NCBI RefSeq assembly: GCF_003597395.2 | Contig: NC_133771.1 | Coordinates: forward strand, 135,838,889 to 135,902,888 | Source: Chelonoidis abingdonii | Taxonomy: Eukaryota > Chordata > Testudines > Testudinidae | DNA: 64,000 nucleotides | Direction of reading: 5' to 3' | Translations under genes and position numbers: made by a program | Shown here: positions 23,473 through 35,507 of the stretch, in pieces | Layout of the letters: each line of letters begins with the position of its first letter | How positions within the stretch are numbered: position 1 is the first letter of the stretch | The notes under the pieces: generated by a model | Told to the model about the DNA's origin: nothing | The model's input: the letters and a program-made list of their open reading frames with translations, nothing else | Database searches by the model: none

Positions 23473-24582
23473 TGACAGGTTTCAGAGTGGTAGCCATGTT
23501 AGTCTGTAGTAGCAAAAAGAATGAGGAGTACTTGTGGCACCTTAGAGACTAACACATTTTATTGGCATAAGCTTGTGTGAGCTAAAACCACTTCATCAGA
23601 TGCATGCAGTGGAAAATACAGTAGGAAGATGTATATTAACACACAGATCATGAAAAAAAAAAATCGATGTGCCATACCAACACTAACAAGACAATCAATT
23701 AAGATGGCAATTATCCAAGAGATAAAAATAAAAAAAAAAAAAAAAAAAAAACAACAAAACTTTCATATGATAATCACAGATTTTGGGAGACAGGCCAGTC
23801 CCACTTACAGATAGCCTTCAACCTGAAGCAATACTCACGCAGCAACCACATTGCCACACAACAAACACCAACCCAGACCTGTCCTTGACAAAGCCGATGC
23901 CAACCGGTCCACATATCTATTCAAAGGGACACCATCAATGGACCTAATCAACATCAGCCACACTACCAGAGGCTCATTCACCGGCACATCTACCAATGTG
24001 ATACAGCCCATCATTGCCAGCAATGCCCTTCTGCCATGTACATTGCAAACCAGACATCTCTCGCAAAAAGAAGATAAATGCGACACAATCAGAATGTCAA
24101 GAATTAACATCCAAAAACCAGTCAGAGAACACTCAACCTCTCTGTACTCATTAGCAGACCTAAAAGTCAAATTCTTCAACAAAAATCTTCAAAAACAAAC
24201 TCCCAATGAGAAACTGCAGAACTGGAATAATTTGCAAACTGGAAAACACCATTAAATTAGGCTGAATAAAGAGCGAGAGAGATGGATGGATCATTGCACA
24301 CAAGTAAAAAAAAACTTTTTCCCCCTAATATTACTCACACCTTCTTGTCAAATGTTTGAAATGGGCCACCGTGATTATCACTATAAAAGTTTTTTTTCCC
24401 CCTCCTGCTGATAACAGTCCACCTTAATTGATTAGTCTTGTTAGAGTTGGTATGGCAACACCCATTTTTTCACGTTCTTTATTTTCCACTGCATGCATCC
24501 GATGAAGTGGGTTTTAGCCTACGAAAGCTTATGCCCAAATAGATGTGTTAGTCTCTAAGGTGCCACTAGTATTCCTTGTTTT
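23473..24582 (+). mobile_element. Penelope-like family 2 element with inverted arms
   Basis: Arms at 23531-23618 and 24480-24569 are inverted copies over about 88 bp (shared CACCTTAGAGACTAACACAT and GATGCATGCAGTGGAAAATA). Between them the plus frame 23851-24255 reads a linker (TTRGSFTGTSTNVI) and a C-terminal part with PVREHSTS, LADLKVKF and NLQ motifs, which resembles the end of a GIY-YIG endonuclease domain of a Penelope-like element. The expected cysteines and the catalytic start are damaged. An A run lies at 23731-23751. Confidence 0.68.
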
Positions 24583-25357
24583 TTCCTATTACATGTTTAC
24601 GAGGACAGTTATTGATGAGAGACTGAATGAACAGAATGAAAAAAGATGTACAGGTTACATGTACTGGGTGTTATTTTAAGTACCAGTGTATAATTTAACC
24701 AAGGCATCGAGTTAAATTTTCTAAGATTGAAAACTAACTTTTCTGATGCAATAAATAATGTACATTAGTTCACACTTTCCAGTCAGGGTTGAATAATTCA
24801 TACAAAGAGGATATGGGTATTTCCTGGGACTTTGACAAAAGTAGAGAGGCACAGTATTTTTTTTTAAAAAACAATCTAAAAGAATATAATTCAAGCAGAA
24901 GCAGAACAAAGTCAGATCTGGAAGTTTCTGATGAATCAAAACTAGAGTAGGAAGAAGAAGTGAAAGTGAGTGCCAAAGATATAACAAAATTCCTCCAGGC
25001 ATAGATGTATAAGGTATTTCCAATAAAAGCTTCTAAACTTTATGATCAGATCAAAGTTCCCCTTAGACAGGGTTTCATGAGATTTCATAGGATGGACATT
25101 TTACATCTGTGGAAACAAAGTATCTGAATCCTTTTCAACAGATCTAGTTTAATATCATAATAAATGGACAGAAGACATAGCCAACCTATGCACTTCTCTG
25201 GACTTGAATGAGTAGATCCATGTAGCATGGCAGCCACCTCTGGTTTCAGGCTAGACTATTTCAGCTCTGAATTTCTGTAGAATACTTCAAAGAATTCCAT
25301 TTCAAGCTGCAACTCTTAGGATCCAAATAAAAGCATGAAGTCAACATACTGTATCTG

Positions 25358-25580
25358 GTATCAGAGGGGTAGCCGTGTTAGTCTGGATCTGTAAAAGCAG
25401 CAGAGAATCCTGTGGCACCTTATAGACTAACAGACGTTTTGGAGCATGAGCTTTCGTGGGTGAATACCCACTTTGTCAGATGCAGTCACATGCATCTGAC
25501 GAAGTGCGTATTCACCCACGAAAGCTCATGCTCCAAAACGTCTGTTAGTCTATAAGGTGCCACAGGATTCTCTGCTGCTT
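25358..25580. mobile_element. Empty palindromic Penelope-like element with 12 bp target duplication
   Basis: The arms at 25395-25486 and 25491-25580 are almost perfect inverted copies (AAGCAGCAGAGAATCCTGTG ... TCAGATGCA) around a loop of about 4 bases. The element is bounded by exact 12 bp direct repeats ATACTGTATCTG at 25346-25357 and 25581-25592. A 37 bp single-copy leader GTATCAGAGGGGTAGCCGTG... precedes the left arm. The arm resembles the family 2 arm (GTGGCACCTTATAGACTAAC) but no coding part is present. Confidence 0.8.
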
Positions 25581-25828
25581 ATACTGTATCTGATCTTCCC
25601 ATTGTTTAATTATCAGTATCACTTTAGCAATTTAGAAGCTGTTGTTTCCCCAAACTTCTGAATTATTTCCTCTTTCCTATAAGTTTTGTACAATCACAGC
25701 TAGATGAAAAAGTGAATACTGAAGGTATGTGGGATTTGGCACACAAAACAAGCTGCTCGCCTTTTTGCTGTGAATAAATCAGCACATTGGTACCAGTGTA
25801 CCTCCAGCTTGATACACGATGGTTAGAC

Positions 25829-27800
25829 CAGTGGTCTCCAAAGTGGGGTGTACAAGATGACCCATTGGGGGGCGTGACAGGAGAAGCGCTGCCAGAGCAA
25901 AAGGGCGGTGGCAGCAGGAGCACCGCTGGAGGAAAAAGGGAGGGAGCAGCCAGAGGAGCACCGCCCTAAGATTGGCCCCTTACAGCGTGCTGCCCCAGGC
26001 ATGTGCTTCCTACGCTGGTGCCTGGAATCAGCCCTGCGAGGTATCCTGAGGGAAGAGTCGGAGTTCTACAATGCAGAGGGGTTGACAATGACGCCCTCAC
26101 TCGTTCATTTGCTTTCAGCATATTGAGACGTATTGCAGTTTACCTGTGCCCGGTTAAGTGGATTTACAGATTACATTATCTAGTTTTAACTAAACTAACC
26201 CTCACAAAATGGACAAGTGGCTTAAAAAGATTCCTGCAAAGAAACCGCGGATTGAAGATACTGTAATACTAATAATGTGAGCACAAGCGAACAAGAAAAT
26301 GGCAGAGCTGACAGTTCTCCTACTCCTAGTACGAGTTCTTTGTCAGCCATATTACGAGGTAAAAACAGTCAGATCTGATTAGATCGTCACAAGAAGTCGG
26401 CCAAAAAAATTTGAAATTATCAAGAAGGCTATTTGAAATATGGATTTACATCCACTATCGTTAATGATGAATCTCGCCCTAAGTGTATATTGTGCCTTGA
26501 GATATTAGCTAATGATATAATGAAGCCATCACGATTAGCAAGACATTTAAAAACTAAGCATCCAGAACAAAGGCAAACCTCTACAATTTTTTCAGTGATG
26601 TTTAAAGTCATGCAATAGTCAATCCAGTACTTTCACTAAAACTTAATGGTAAATGTTTAGAAGCCTCTTTTGAGGTTTCTTTCTTAATAGTGAAAGACAA
26701 AAAGCCACATACCATTGGGGAAACACTTGTTCTTCCTGCCGTGGTAAAAATGGATGAAATAATACACGGAAAATAATATGATGATAAACTAAAAATGCAT
26801 TCCTTTGTCAGCAAATACTGTTGGAAGACTCACAGAAAACACTGAAGATTTGAAGAAAAAAGTATTAGAACAAATTACGCAGTGTGGGAGTTGGATGAAA
26901 GTACAGATGTTTCTAACATGTCTCAGCTTATGGTGTTTGCTAGATTCGGTTTCTGTAATGAAATACATGAAGAACAACTACTTTTTTGGTGAGCCACTAA
27001 AGGAAAGATGTACTGGAGAAGATATATCCTCAACAGTAAATGACGACTCATAAAATCAATGTTTTATGGAAAAACTGTGTAAGTGTAACCACTGATTGAG
27101 CAGCTGCTTTGACTGGAAGAAAGAAAGGATTCCAGAGTAAGGTTACAAAGATAGCACCACATGTGAAATTCATTCACTGCATCATTCATAGGCAAGCTAT
27201 TGCAGCACAGAAGTTGGGGCCAGAAGTGCACAAAGTGCTACAGGATGTCATTGATGTGGTTAATTTTATTAAAACAAGACGTTTAAATAGTAGAATCTTT
27301 ACACCACTTTGTAATGAGATGGGGAGTAACAATGCAAATCTTTTGTACCACACAGTGGTTCGCTGGTTATCTTGTGGCAAAGTGCTTAAAAGAGTTGTTT
27401 AACTTAAAGATGAGTTACACATTTTTCTTTTACAAAAAGACACACGTTCCAAATTTGCTGACCTCTTCCATGACGACAAGTGGCCATCAGTATTATGCTA
27501 CCTAGCAGATATTTTCAAAAAAATAAAGACATTTAATCCGTCCCTTCAAGGTAAAGGTGACGTTTTAACAATGAGTGAGAAAGTAACTGCTTTTCGAAAG
27601 AAACTTGTGCTATGGAGAGAGCATTTTGAAAATGGATGTTTGGAAATGTTTCCATTGTTACGTGATTTTCTTGCCGAAAACAATGTAAGTGTGTCACCTA
27701 TAAAAACTCTTATATTGCATCTGAGGGCTTCAACAAAGGCTCACTGAACTATGCTAGTTACTTCATTCACCCTCACAGATCAGTTACTTTTGAGCCAACA
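25829..27800 (+). pseudogene. hAT transposase pseudogene (Buster/Charlie, ZBED5-like)
   Basis: The element begins with a hAT-type end (CAGTGGTCTCCAAAGTGGGG) at 25829. A start codon at 26209 opens MDKWLKKIPAKKPRIEDT, a usual start in this transposase group. A BED-type zinc finger follows at about 26440-26570 (CILCLEILANDIMKPSRLAR, then HLKTKHPE). RNase H-like and hAT pieces follow in shifting frames: 26805-27053, then 27109-27402 (FIHCIIHRQAIAAQKLGPEV; CNEMGSNN), then WPSVLCYLADIF and FPLLRDFLAENN near 27480-27690. Stops and frameshifts occur at 26278, about 26610, about 27055 and near 27400. The dimerisation C-terminus and the right end are missing. Family members have been domesticated as ZBED genes, but this copy is clearly dead. 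Confidence 0.82.
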
Positions 27801-28737
27801 ATCCTATTCTCTACACCTAAAATATGGAAGTGAAGAAAATCTTTTCAGTTTATGTAGTGAGAGGGCTTCTTCTATGATCCAATGAACTCCCAGTCTCCCA
27901 CCACTGTTTTCCTGAGTACTTGAAAACTTTTCCTGTATTAGCCAAATAACTGCTCTCCATAAAAAGTGCAGCCGACCATGGATCCAAAGTCTAACACGAT
28001 TATTGTGGCACAATTAGTGTCCTTGATTCAGAGTACCTATATACAAGTTCAAATCTGAAGTAGTTGAATAGGTTTTGAATGTATAGTAACTGTGCTGTAA
28101 TCCCTATTGGCTTGCTCATATTAACTATTCTCCCCTCACACCACCCATGTAAACTTTAAAGTATTTTGTTCCAAAACAGATTATTCACTACATTTTGGAA
28201 AAAGTTCAACTAGAGTCCTACCCAAAAACACTTTAACCCAAGTTTCAGCCCAAATTTTTGACTGAGGGTATAAAAACCCTTAAGACAGAAATTTATGATG
28301 TGAGCGGAGATTAGAGTCTTGTACAAGATCCATGTCTTTAAACTTACTGAACACAGTTAGAGGAATCAGTTAAGTGTGCTTGTTTCACCTTACTGAGTGG
28401 CAATCAACCCAGAATTTCTCACTTAACCAATCTTCCTACTGGGGTGACAACACATCTTTTTCATAGGAGCCGCCTTTAAATTTAAGCTTCAATTGAGCTT
28501 TTACCATAGGTTTGCAATTACCAGTACCACCTTTACAGATGCCTTTTCTAATGCTCTTTAGTAGAGTATTTGGAACTGAAAAAAGGAGCTATTGATATTT
28601 CAATATATTGGAGAAGGTAAAATGAAGGGAAAATTGTCACATAGTTAGGAAAGGAAAATCACAGATAACTGGTGGAAACAAGATATATGAAATTATGGGA
28701 ACATTTTTGGCAACAAAAGACTTTACGAAGTTATATA
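27801..28737. other. Unassigned intronic sequence
   Basis: No repeat or coding pattern recognised; the right end of the hAT element was looked for here and not found. Confidence 0.5.
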
Positions 28738-29170
28738 TCAATGTTCCATGGTCTTATGTTTTAAGTCTAGAAATACTTGCCTCCCGTTTGATATTAAGAG
28801 TATAATTTGTGTGGAGAAAAGACAAAAGAAGAATTAGCTCGGGAAAATTCCTGCTGATGTAGACATTCCCGTAGAGTAAGGTTTTTGTTGTTTATTTATT
28901 TTATATTATATAAATGTTATTTATTTATATAAAACAAAAACCTTACTCTAAGGGAATGTCTACACTATGAACCTAAGTCGACCTCTAAAAGGACAAAGGG
29001 TACAGTATATGGCTTTTTAATATAATGACATTTTGCTCTTGGTGTGGGCATCAGCAGGAATTTCCCCGAGCTAATTCTTCTTTGTCTTTTCTCCACACAA
29101 ATTACACTCTTAATATCAAACGGGAGGCAATATTTCTAGACTTAAACATTACAAGACCATGGAACATTGA
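28738..29170. repeat. Long inverted repeat (foldback structure)
   Basis: The left arm 28738-28890 and the right arm 28932-29170 are inverted copies around an AT-rich centre of about 41 bp. Landmarks are TTAAGTCTAGAAATA with TATTTCTAGACTTAA, TTGCCTCCCGTTTGATATTA with its complement, and GAGTAAGGTTTTTGTT with AACAAAAACCTTACTC. The right arm carries 85 extra bases (28963-29047) that begin CACTATGAACCTAAGTCGAC and resemble the interior of a MITE. There is no open frame that explains it. Confidence 0.85.
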
Positions 29171-30214
29171 GATAAAATTTAAGTGTTTTTGCTATTGTTT
29201 CGCCTTCAAAGCCAAACTGGAAACAAATACACAGGATCAGTTACCTGAAGAATGAATTGACATCTTTCTCCTCCCTCTCCCAGTCCTCTCATGATACGTT
29301 ACTGAATACAAACACTAAGTAAGAATAACTAGTTTGACCATTATGTAAAGGCATAAATCCTCTGTCTTATTTCCACCATCCCCTCCAAAAACTTGACAAG
29401 GTAAGTGCTCACTTTCAACAATGTGTTGGAGACCATTTGAGAAGTTCAATTAGTTTTAGTCTACTGTAGTGGAACAGGGAGAAGTACACCTATGAGCTGA
29501 AAGAGTCAGATTTTAAAAAGTGGCCTGGCTGTAGAGATGCTTTTACTACTTTTGCTGATCTTCAGCTATTCAAATTGGCCACACGCTGCAATACATTTGC
29601 TGTACAATATTTTCTGATGACCAAAAGGCACAAACAAGACCAACAAAAAGGATGTTTTTTTATAAGAGAATATTTTGGTACACCTTTCGGTCCTGGTCCT
29701 GTAATGCAGTTTGCTAGCTAGAACTCCTGCACCTTTCAGAGCCCTAACAAAGTCAACAGAAATCTGAGCAGGTGCAGGGTCCACTTTGGGCCTTGATCCT
29801 GCAATGCAATCTGCCCGGCATCTTCCTAAAAGGGCTAGAAGGTAAACAAGGCAGTAGTACACACAAAGATAGCAATGGTCCAAATGAAGTATTCATGTAA
29901 GGCTTGAGTCTTTAAAGATGGCCTAGAGGTGAAATTAGAGAACTCCTTGAAGTACCAAGAGCATGATCTACAGGTGACTTATGCAGAGATCAACTATTTC
30001 TTTATACAGAGTGTCCATACTAGCTATAACATGCTTAAAATTACATTGGAAGATGAAAAACGCATTTTACAAGTTTACAATAATTCTATTAACACTTGAG
30101 TATGTAAGACTCAGACTTAAAGGCCAGAAGCATTGGCGTGGGCCACTGTAACAAGGCAGGGTAGGGGTCTAGACGGACCACTGACTCTGAATACAGTTAT
30201 TATGTTCTAAACTG
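29171..30214. other. Unassigned intronic sequence
   Basis: A short ancient repeat is suspected at 29690-29835 from the phrase GATCCTGCAATGCAATCTGC and a diverged second copy of it, but the family is not known to me. Confidence 0.4.
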
Positions 30215-30545
30215 CTTATTTTTTAGAGATTAAACCTTCTCTTCTCCACTTGGGTCATCTCAATCCTGACTGTCACACAGAGTTTGATGCAGGAGTTTTG
30301 GCTACAGGCCATGAAGCAAGCTTCACCTCTGCCCCCTCTTTTTGGGGCAGCACCTTTCTCCAACCCCTCAATATATTTTAACTCCATATAATACTCCTGC
30401 AAAACTGTGCTCTCCAGCATAGACATGTGACGAAAAATTCTTTTTCTTCTAGTCAGCCATACTAATGGTGAGTGGTCTGTTAACACCCTGACCCGCCCTA
30501 TTGAACAGGTAGGAGCTAAATCAGCAGGTCTAAACTTTCGCATCA
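30215..30545 (-). pseudogene. Ty3/gypsy-type RNase H remnant
   Basis: The minus-strand frame reads VRVLTDHSPLVWLTRRKR, then a MSMLESTVLQEYYMELKYIE block. The TDHSPLVWL motif followed by an LQEY.M...Y..G segment is typical of the RNase H domain in gypsy-like Pol proteins. The usual ADALSR end is replaced by unrelated sequence, and no other Pol domain was found on either side. It is a short relic of an LTR element. Confidence 0.6.
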
Positions 30546-30557
30546 CAAGCCTCTGAA

Positions 30558-30714
30558 TGCAACCCCCCTAATAAGTTAAATACACTGTTAAATATATTTA
30601 ACACCATTATAAATGCTGGAGGCAAGCGGGCTTTGAGGTGGAGGTTGACAGCTCGCGACCCTCCCATGTAATGACCTTGCAACCTCCTAAGGGGTCCTGA
30701 CCCCCAGTTTGAGA
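30558..30714 (+). mobile_element. hAT-like MITE fragment
   Basis: The right end CCCCAGTTTGAGAGCCCCTG (30695-30714) is a Charlie-type hAT terminus, preceded by a GCTCGCGACCCTCCCATGTA block. The left end is not visible. Confidence 0.5.
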
Positions 30715-30720
30715 GCCCCT

Positions 30721-33700
30721 GAGCTAAACTGTTTTACAGTGCAAACAATAGCACACTCCTTTTCTATTGCAGAATAATTCTGTTCAGTGAGAAAGTGTTT
30801 TTTGCTGAGAAATGCAATGGGGTGTTTCCTGTTAGCATCCCCCATCCCACCAGGTTTTAATACATTTCAAATGACCACCCTAAACCTACATATAAAAGGG
30901 AACTTTCCTTCTCCTTGACATCAACAATTCCCTCAGTGGTTACTTTACACCAGGGCTTTTCCTATACCTTACTATGGTAGTATGAATTGTCAGCACATTC
31001 AACACCAAGAGTGTCCCTCATTCCAGGAGAGCTCTGACACACAGCACCTTATGACAGTCCCTAGTACCCCCACTCCCAGCAGAGCCCTGTCCCACATTTC
31101 CTAGCTGTATTAGGGTCTCACTGCTCCTAGCAGATTTTGGGCCCTGCTTTCATAACAGATCTTACTCAATATATTTTAACAGTACAATAACACTGTATAC
31201 AATTGGCTAATTTAACTGCTTTTCTTTTGGAGTCTTCAAAGTTATGAATTTATTCCTCTACACTTACTGGAAGGGAGACATTTCTGCCCAGGGGGTGGGT
31301 TAGGAGCACACATTACTATTTCTAATTATGTTTACTTCACTTGACCATTTTTTTTCTTAATAAGGTAGGCAACCTCACCCCAAGGCACACTGATCAGGAG
31401 ACAATTTTTTGTGCATTCAGACAGGTATAGAGTGGGTGACTGTTAGACGTGAATATAATACTGCATTTAACATCAGAGATACCAATGAATGGCCTTGCAA
31501 ACTCTTCACGTGTGCCATTCTATATAAATCTTGAAGATAAACAGACTGGATGCATTAGGGTTCCAGTTTTCCAAATGCAATTAAAAATCTTAAGCATGTG
31601 AGTGACATCCTTTCCACCATTGTGGAGTGCAAAGCAGCTTTTCTTTGAAGGTTTAATGCAGATTTCTACAGGCCCCACACAGCATGCTATATTGTCTGCA
31701 CTTATTCTAACGGAAAAGAATTTCTAAAACAGAAGACTCAAAAGGAAAAATCTTTGGCGCCGCTAACGTGTGTGTATAGATTTTACAATACTTTCAAATT
31801 AAGTCCAGGATACTTGGGGGGAGGAGGGTAGGGACTACTTTGATCAGTTTTCTAGAAATGCACATCACAAGCAGCATTAAGGAAGGCTGAAGCAGAAGAA
31901 TGGCTATTATGTGGTATTTCTGTTTTAAGTCACATGCAGCTCAGGCTACTCTCCATATGTATTCTGCATACTGGGTCAGCGCACAGCATATACTGATAAA
32001 TGACTTTACAGCTCATATTTACTAGCCCACATCCTCCTCCTAACGAAAGGAGATTCAGAAAGCAAGTACATTTTGCATTTAGCTACTTTCAATGTAATTT
32101 GAAACAGAGGTCAGGTGTATCTGGTTGAATCATGAATTCCAGGATTCCAAAGCCTATTAAAGATTGAGTGTTTTGAGTGGGTAGATGGTGGGATGCAGCT
32201 GTTTTTGTCTCAACATAATGCTTTTAACTCAAAAAATGATTTTTACAGTTGGTATTTCAGATTGTAAAAAACATTCTTAACCTGTTTTGACTTAAGCTGA
32301 AGTTTTTGGATCAAAAGTGAAACTAATTCTGAGGTTGGCCTAATGGTTGAGCAGCAGTGATTTCCTACTACAGAAGAAATCAGAGATCCAGCCTGACAAA
32401 GTGCCTGGCCATGGGAAGAAAGGGGCTGGCTGGGGCTGCAGGAGATGGCATCAGCCTGGATGACTGAGAGCAAGAGGGTTAAGGGGCGCTGAGCAAAGAC
32501 CTGGGAACAAGATGGGGGTACACATGGGACATGAATCTCTGAAAGGGAGCATGCAAAAAAAAAAAAAAAAAAGTTTGAGAACCTTTAACCTAGAAAATCA
32601 GGTCATGGTCTGCAGTCGTTGTGTTTAAAACAGACAGCACTAACATCCAACTGCTGTCCTAAGGCTTATGTGGGAGAATAAACGGTAACACGAGATAAGA
32701 TATCAGCTATATTCTGCTGGACTTAAGGGAACCAAGATATGAGGATTTTAAAATTTTTAAAGCCTGTAGATTATTTTGAATGGCACAATTTTACAAACCT
32801 TGTTAGCTGATTAAAATTCACTGTTATTTACCAGACAGAATACTTTATCTGCAATTTCACACAATGCAATTTGTTAAGCAAATCAGGCATGCTTGTATCA
32901 AACAATGAAAACACTCTGTGGAAAAAACAGGTGCTAGCTCTTTCTAGTTGAGTTACACCATATACATTTCAATCTTTTGCTCAGCCATAAGGCAAGAGAC
33001 AACGTTTGCTAATTTACTCAGTATAACACCACTCTTCCCCTCTGGGCATTTAATTTACACTTACATACAGAACTATTACATCATCTGGAAGGTACCTGTG
33101 AAATGTGCCTTATAATTAAATCCTAGAAGGGAGAAAATTGTATTGGGAGGCAGGGAGTGGAAAGGGGGAAGCAGGCAGAGAAGGAGTAAAGGCAGAAGTT
33201 TAGAGAAAGCATTTTAAAACCAGTCATATCTGACAGAGGATTTTTTGATCAGTTGGGCACCAGTATTTCTCAGACTAATTCAGGTTCCTGAAAATTTGCC
33301 TACATATGATTAGAATCCAGTTAATCTTTTGTGCCTCTAAGAAGCAAAGCTAATTGGAACAGGACTTGGCAAGAAGCACTTTTCTTTTTTAAATAGCGTA
33401 AAAAAAGAGCAAGATGGTTAGGCTGAACAGAACAAGAGAAGCTCTCTTGTCAAGCAGCATAAAAATATAAAACTTCTCAATAGCTAACTCAAATATATTG
33501 TAAAATAAAAGAGTGAAACTACAGGTTGAAGTCGTCAGTCTAAAATAGTGACTAGTTCAAAATGTGTAGTCCTACCAAATCTTTTGCTTTGAGAAGGTAA
33601 CACCCACAAACTTAACAAGCTCACCAGCCAACTTTCTCACGGCTGTAAGCCTTCTCCGAAAATAACTTCTGACCAAAGCTGTGATGCTGCAACATTAAGA

Positions 33701-34493
33701 TGACATACATCTGCACTTATGTCTTGTGTCAAAGCCACTCATTTGCAATATTGGTAGCATGAAAGACTGGAAACAAGGTTTACCCCAATTCAATTATAAT
33801 TATGAAATAATTCTGGGTATTAATAATGGGAACTTGTCATTCTAGAACTCCAACTAGAATCCAATCTAGTGTCTAGCCACCAAAAGTCATTATCAACTGA
33901 CGGCTGATTGCAGATTCATGAAGCAGTCTAATTACAGTTCCTATACAAGTTTCATAGATAGTTAAACAGTTTTGATATTTGATTATGGGAAGCACCTAGA
34001 GTTAAAGCTGTCCATCACTTCTCATTATAATATCTTGTTTTCTACAGTTGATAACTCCGTCAAATTAAGTGTTCAGGATGACATTTTACAGGATAGTTCT
34101 CCCCTTAGGCTCTTTTTTTAAGTTTCAGCCATTTCTAAGAACATTAGTGAAGAAGACATTGTTTTGCCAATGTTAAAATTACTGTTACAACCATTTCTTT
34201 GTGAGGCTATCACTTCCATGCTTTGAAGCAAATGCTTGACATTTAGCCCTGGGATTAGAGGTATCTTTTGCTTTTCCCTCTCATGAAAATTCACCCAGAT
34301 TGGGTTGAATTAAAAGACTGGAAAATCACCAGAGGTTTGTCAGAAGCTGGCACCAAAAAGTGTCAAAAAAGACTCCACCTGCATTGGGCATGCTCCAGTC
34401 CAGGGCTGCAGGAGCTGGGCAGGACTTTTCGATCAATTGCTTTTCCCCAGCAGCCAGGGGACCAGTACTGTGTTAGGCACCAAAAGCGAACAG
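30721..34493. other. Mostly unassigned intron with one hAT end
   Basis: About 3.8 kb of AT-rich intron. The only identifiable items are a hAT-like right end AAAAGTTTGAGAACCTTTAA near 32570-32589, preceded by an A run of about 18 at 32555-32572, and a possible tRNA-like stretch near 32335-32400. No coding feature is supported. Confidence 0.45.
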
Positions 34494-34769
34494 TGAGATT
34501 ATGCACACACTACAGCTTAAATCAGTATAAATTACGTCGTTCAGGGGAGTGAATAAGCCCTCTCCCCCTGAGCAACATAAGTTACAGCAACCTAAGTGCC
34601 AGTGTGAACAGTAAGAGAGGTTCTCCCGCTCACATAGCTACCATCAATCGAGGGGGCTGGAGCAATTAAGTGGACATTAGAGTTCTCTCCTGTTGACTTA
34701 GAGCACCTGGGCTAGCAGCACTACAGTGGCACAGCTCCTGCTGTAAGTCTGTAGTGTAGCCATAGTCAA
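34494..34769. mobile_element. Short TIR element (MITE)
   Basis: The left end GAGATTATGCACACACTACA is mirrored by TTTGACTATGGCTACACTAC read inward from the right. The interior (GAGCAACATAAGTTACAGCA) matches the MITE at 22806-23076. Confidence 0.65.
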
Positions 34770-35183
34770 AGAAAACTGTACTCAGACACAACGGAAGACA
34801 ACAATCACCCAGCCTGACTCAAATTCAGTGGAACGAGTGGCACGGGTAGGAGTGATTGAGGAGGGCAAGATGTAGGATAATGGGAAGAAGGTGCAAAACG
34901 AGAGCTGATGTATCAGGATCTTCTGTCCTTTCCTTTAGGCCCCACCCCAAAAGCCTCCATTCCCCCCACCCCCATAGTCTGCTCCTGACTTCCTTTGAGT
35001 CTCACTAGTTTCCCCAAGTTCTCTAGTCACCCCAGGTCCCACAACCAAGCATCTGCAAAGTGAACTGGAAAGCTTCCTGTCTCCCTTTATACCACCCAAG
35101 GGCACAATGAAGGGTAAATAAATTACCATTTATCGCTGGCAAGCAATGTGACACAAAGCTGCATAAAACCTGACAACTATGCT

Positions 35184-35370
35184 TTGGCCTAGGGGAAGGC
35201 ATGCTTGGCTGGGAGTCAAGAGCAGACCATAAATTCTAAAGTCAGCTCTTCCACTGACTGGTGTCAACAGCTCTGTGCACTTCATGGCCTTTATTCCCCT
35301 ACTGTAAGAGGCAGGCAAATACTCTCCTCCCACACACACTTCACAAATAAGCAAAAGATGCACATGGTCA
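35184..35370 (+). repeat. MIR-like tRNA-derived SINE
   Basis: The order GGCCTAGGGGAAGGCATGCT, GGGAGTCA, CAGCTCTTCCACTGACTGGT and CTCTGTGCACTTCATGG follows the MIR/CORE-SINE layout (sample: GGAGTCA, CTCTGCCACTTACTAGCTGT, CTCTGAGCCTCAG). Divergence is high, so it is an ancient copy. Confidence 0.5.
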
Positions 35371-35507
35371 GTCTTGGCAGAGTTGGGACTAGGACCCACG
35401 TTTCTAATATGGCAGACAACTATATCAAATATTTATGAGGCCAAGTAGCAAATTGTCTTTTCCTCTTTCAGTGGCTGGTCCAAATAGAAGATAACAGTTA
35501 ATACTAC

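Noticed and set aside
23629..23814. Short lysine-rich frame
   Set aside because: It is made by an A run inside the Penelope-like family 2 element.
34935..35399. Minus-strand frames of 64 and 89 codons
   Set aside because: No motif; the second overlaps a MIR-like SINE.
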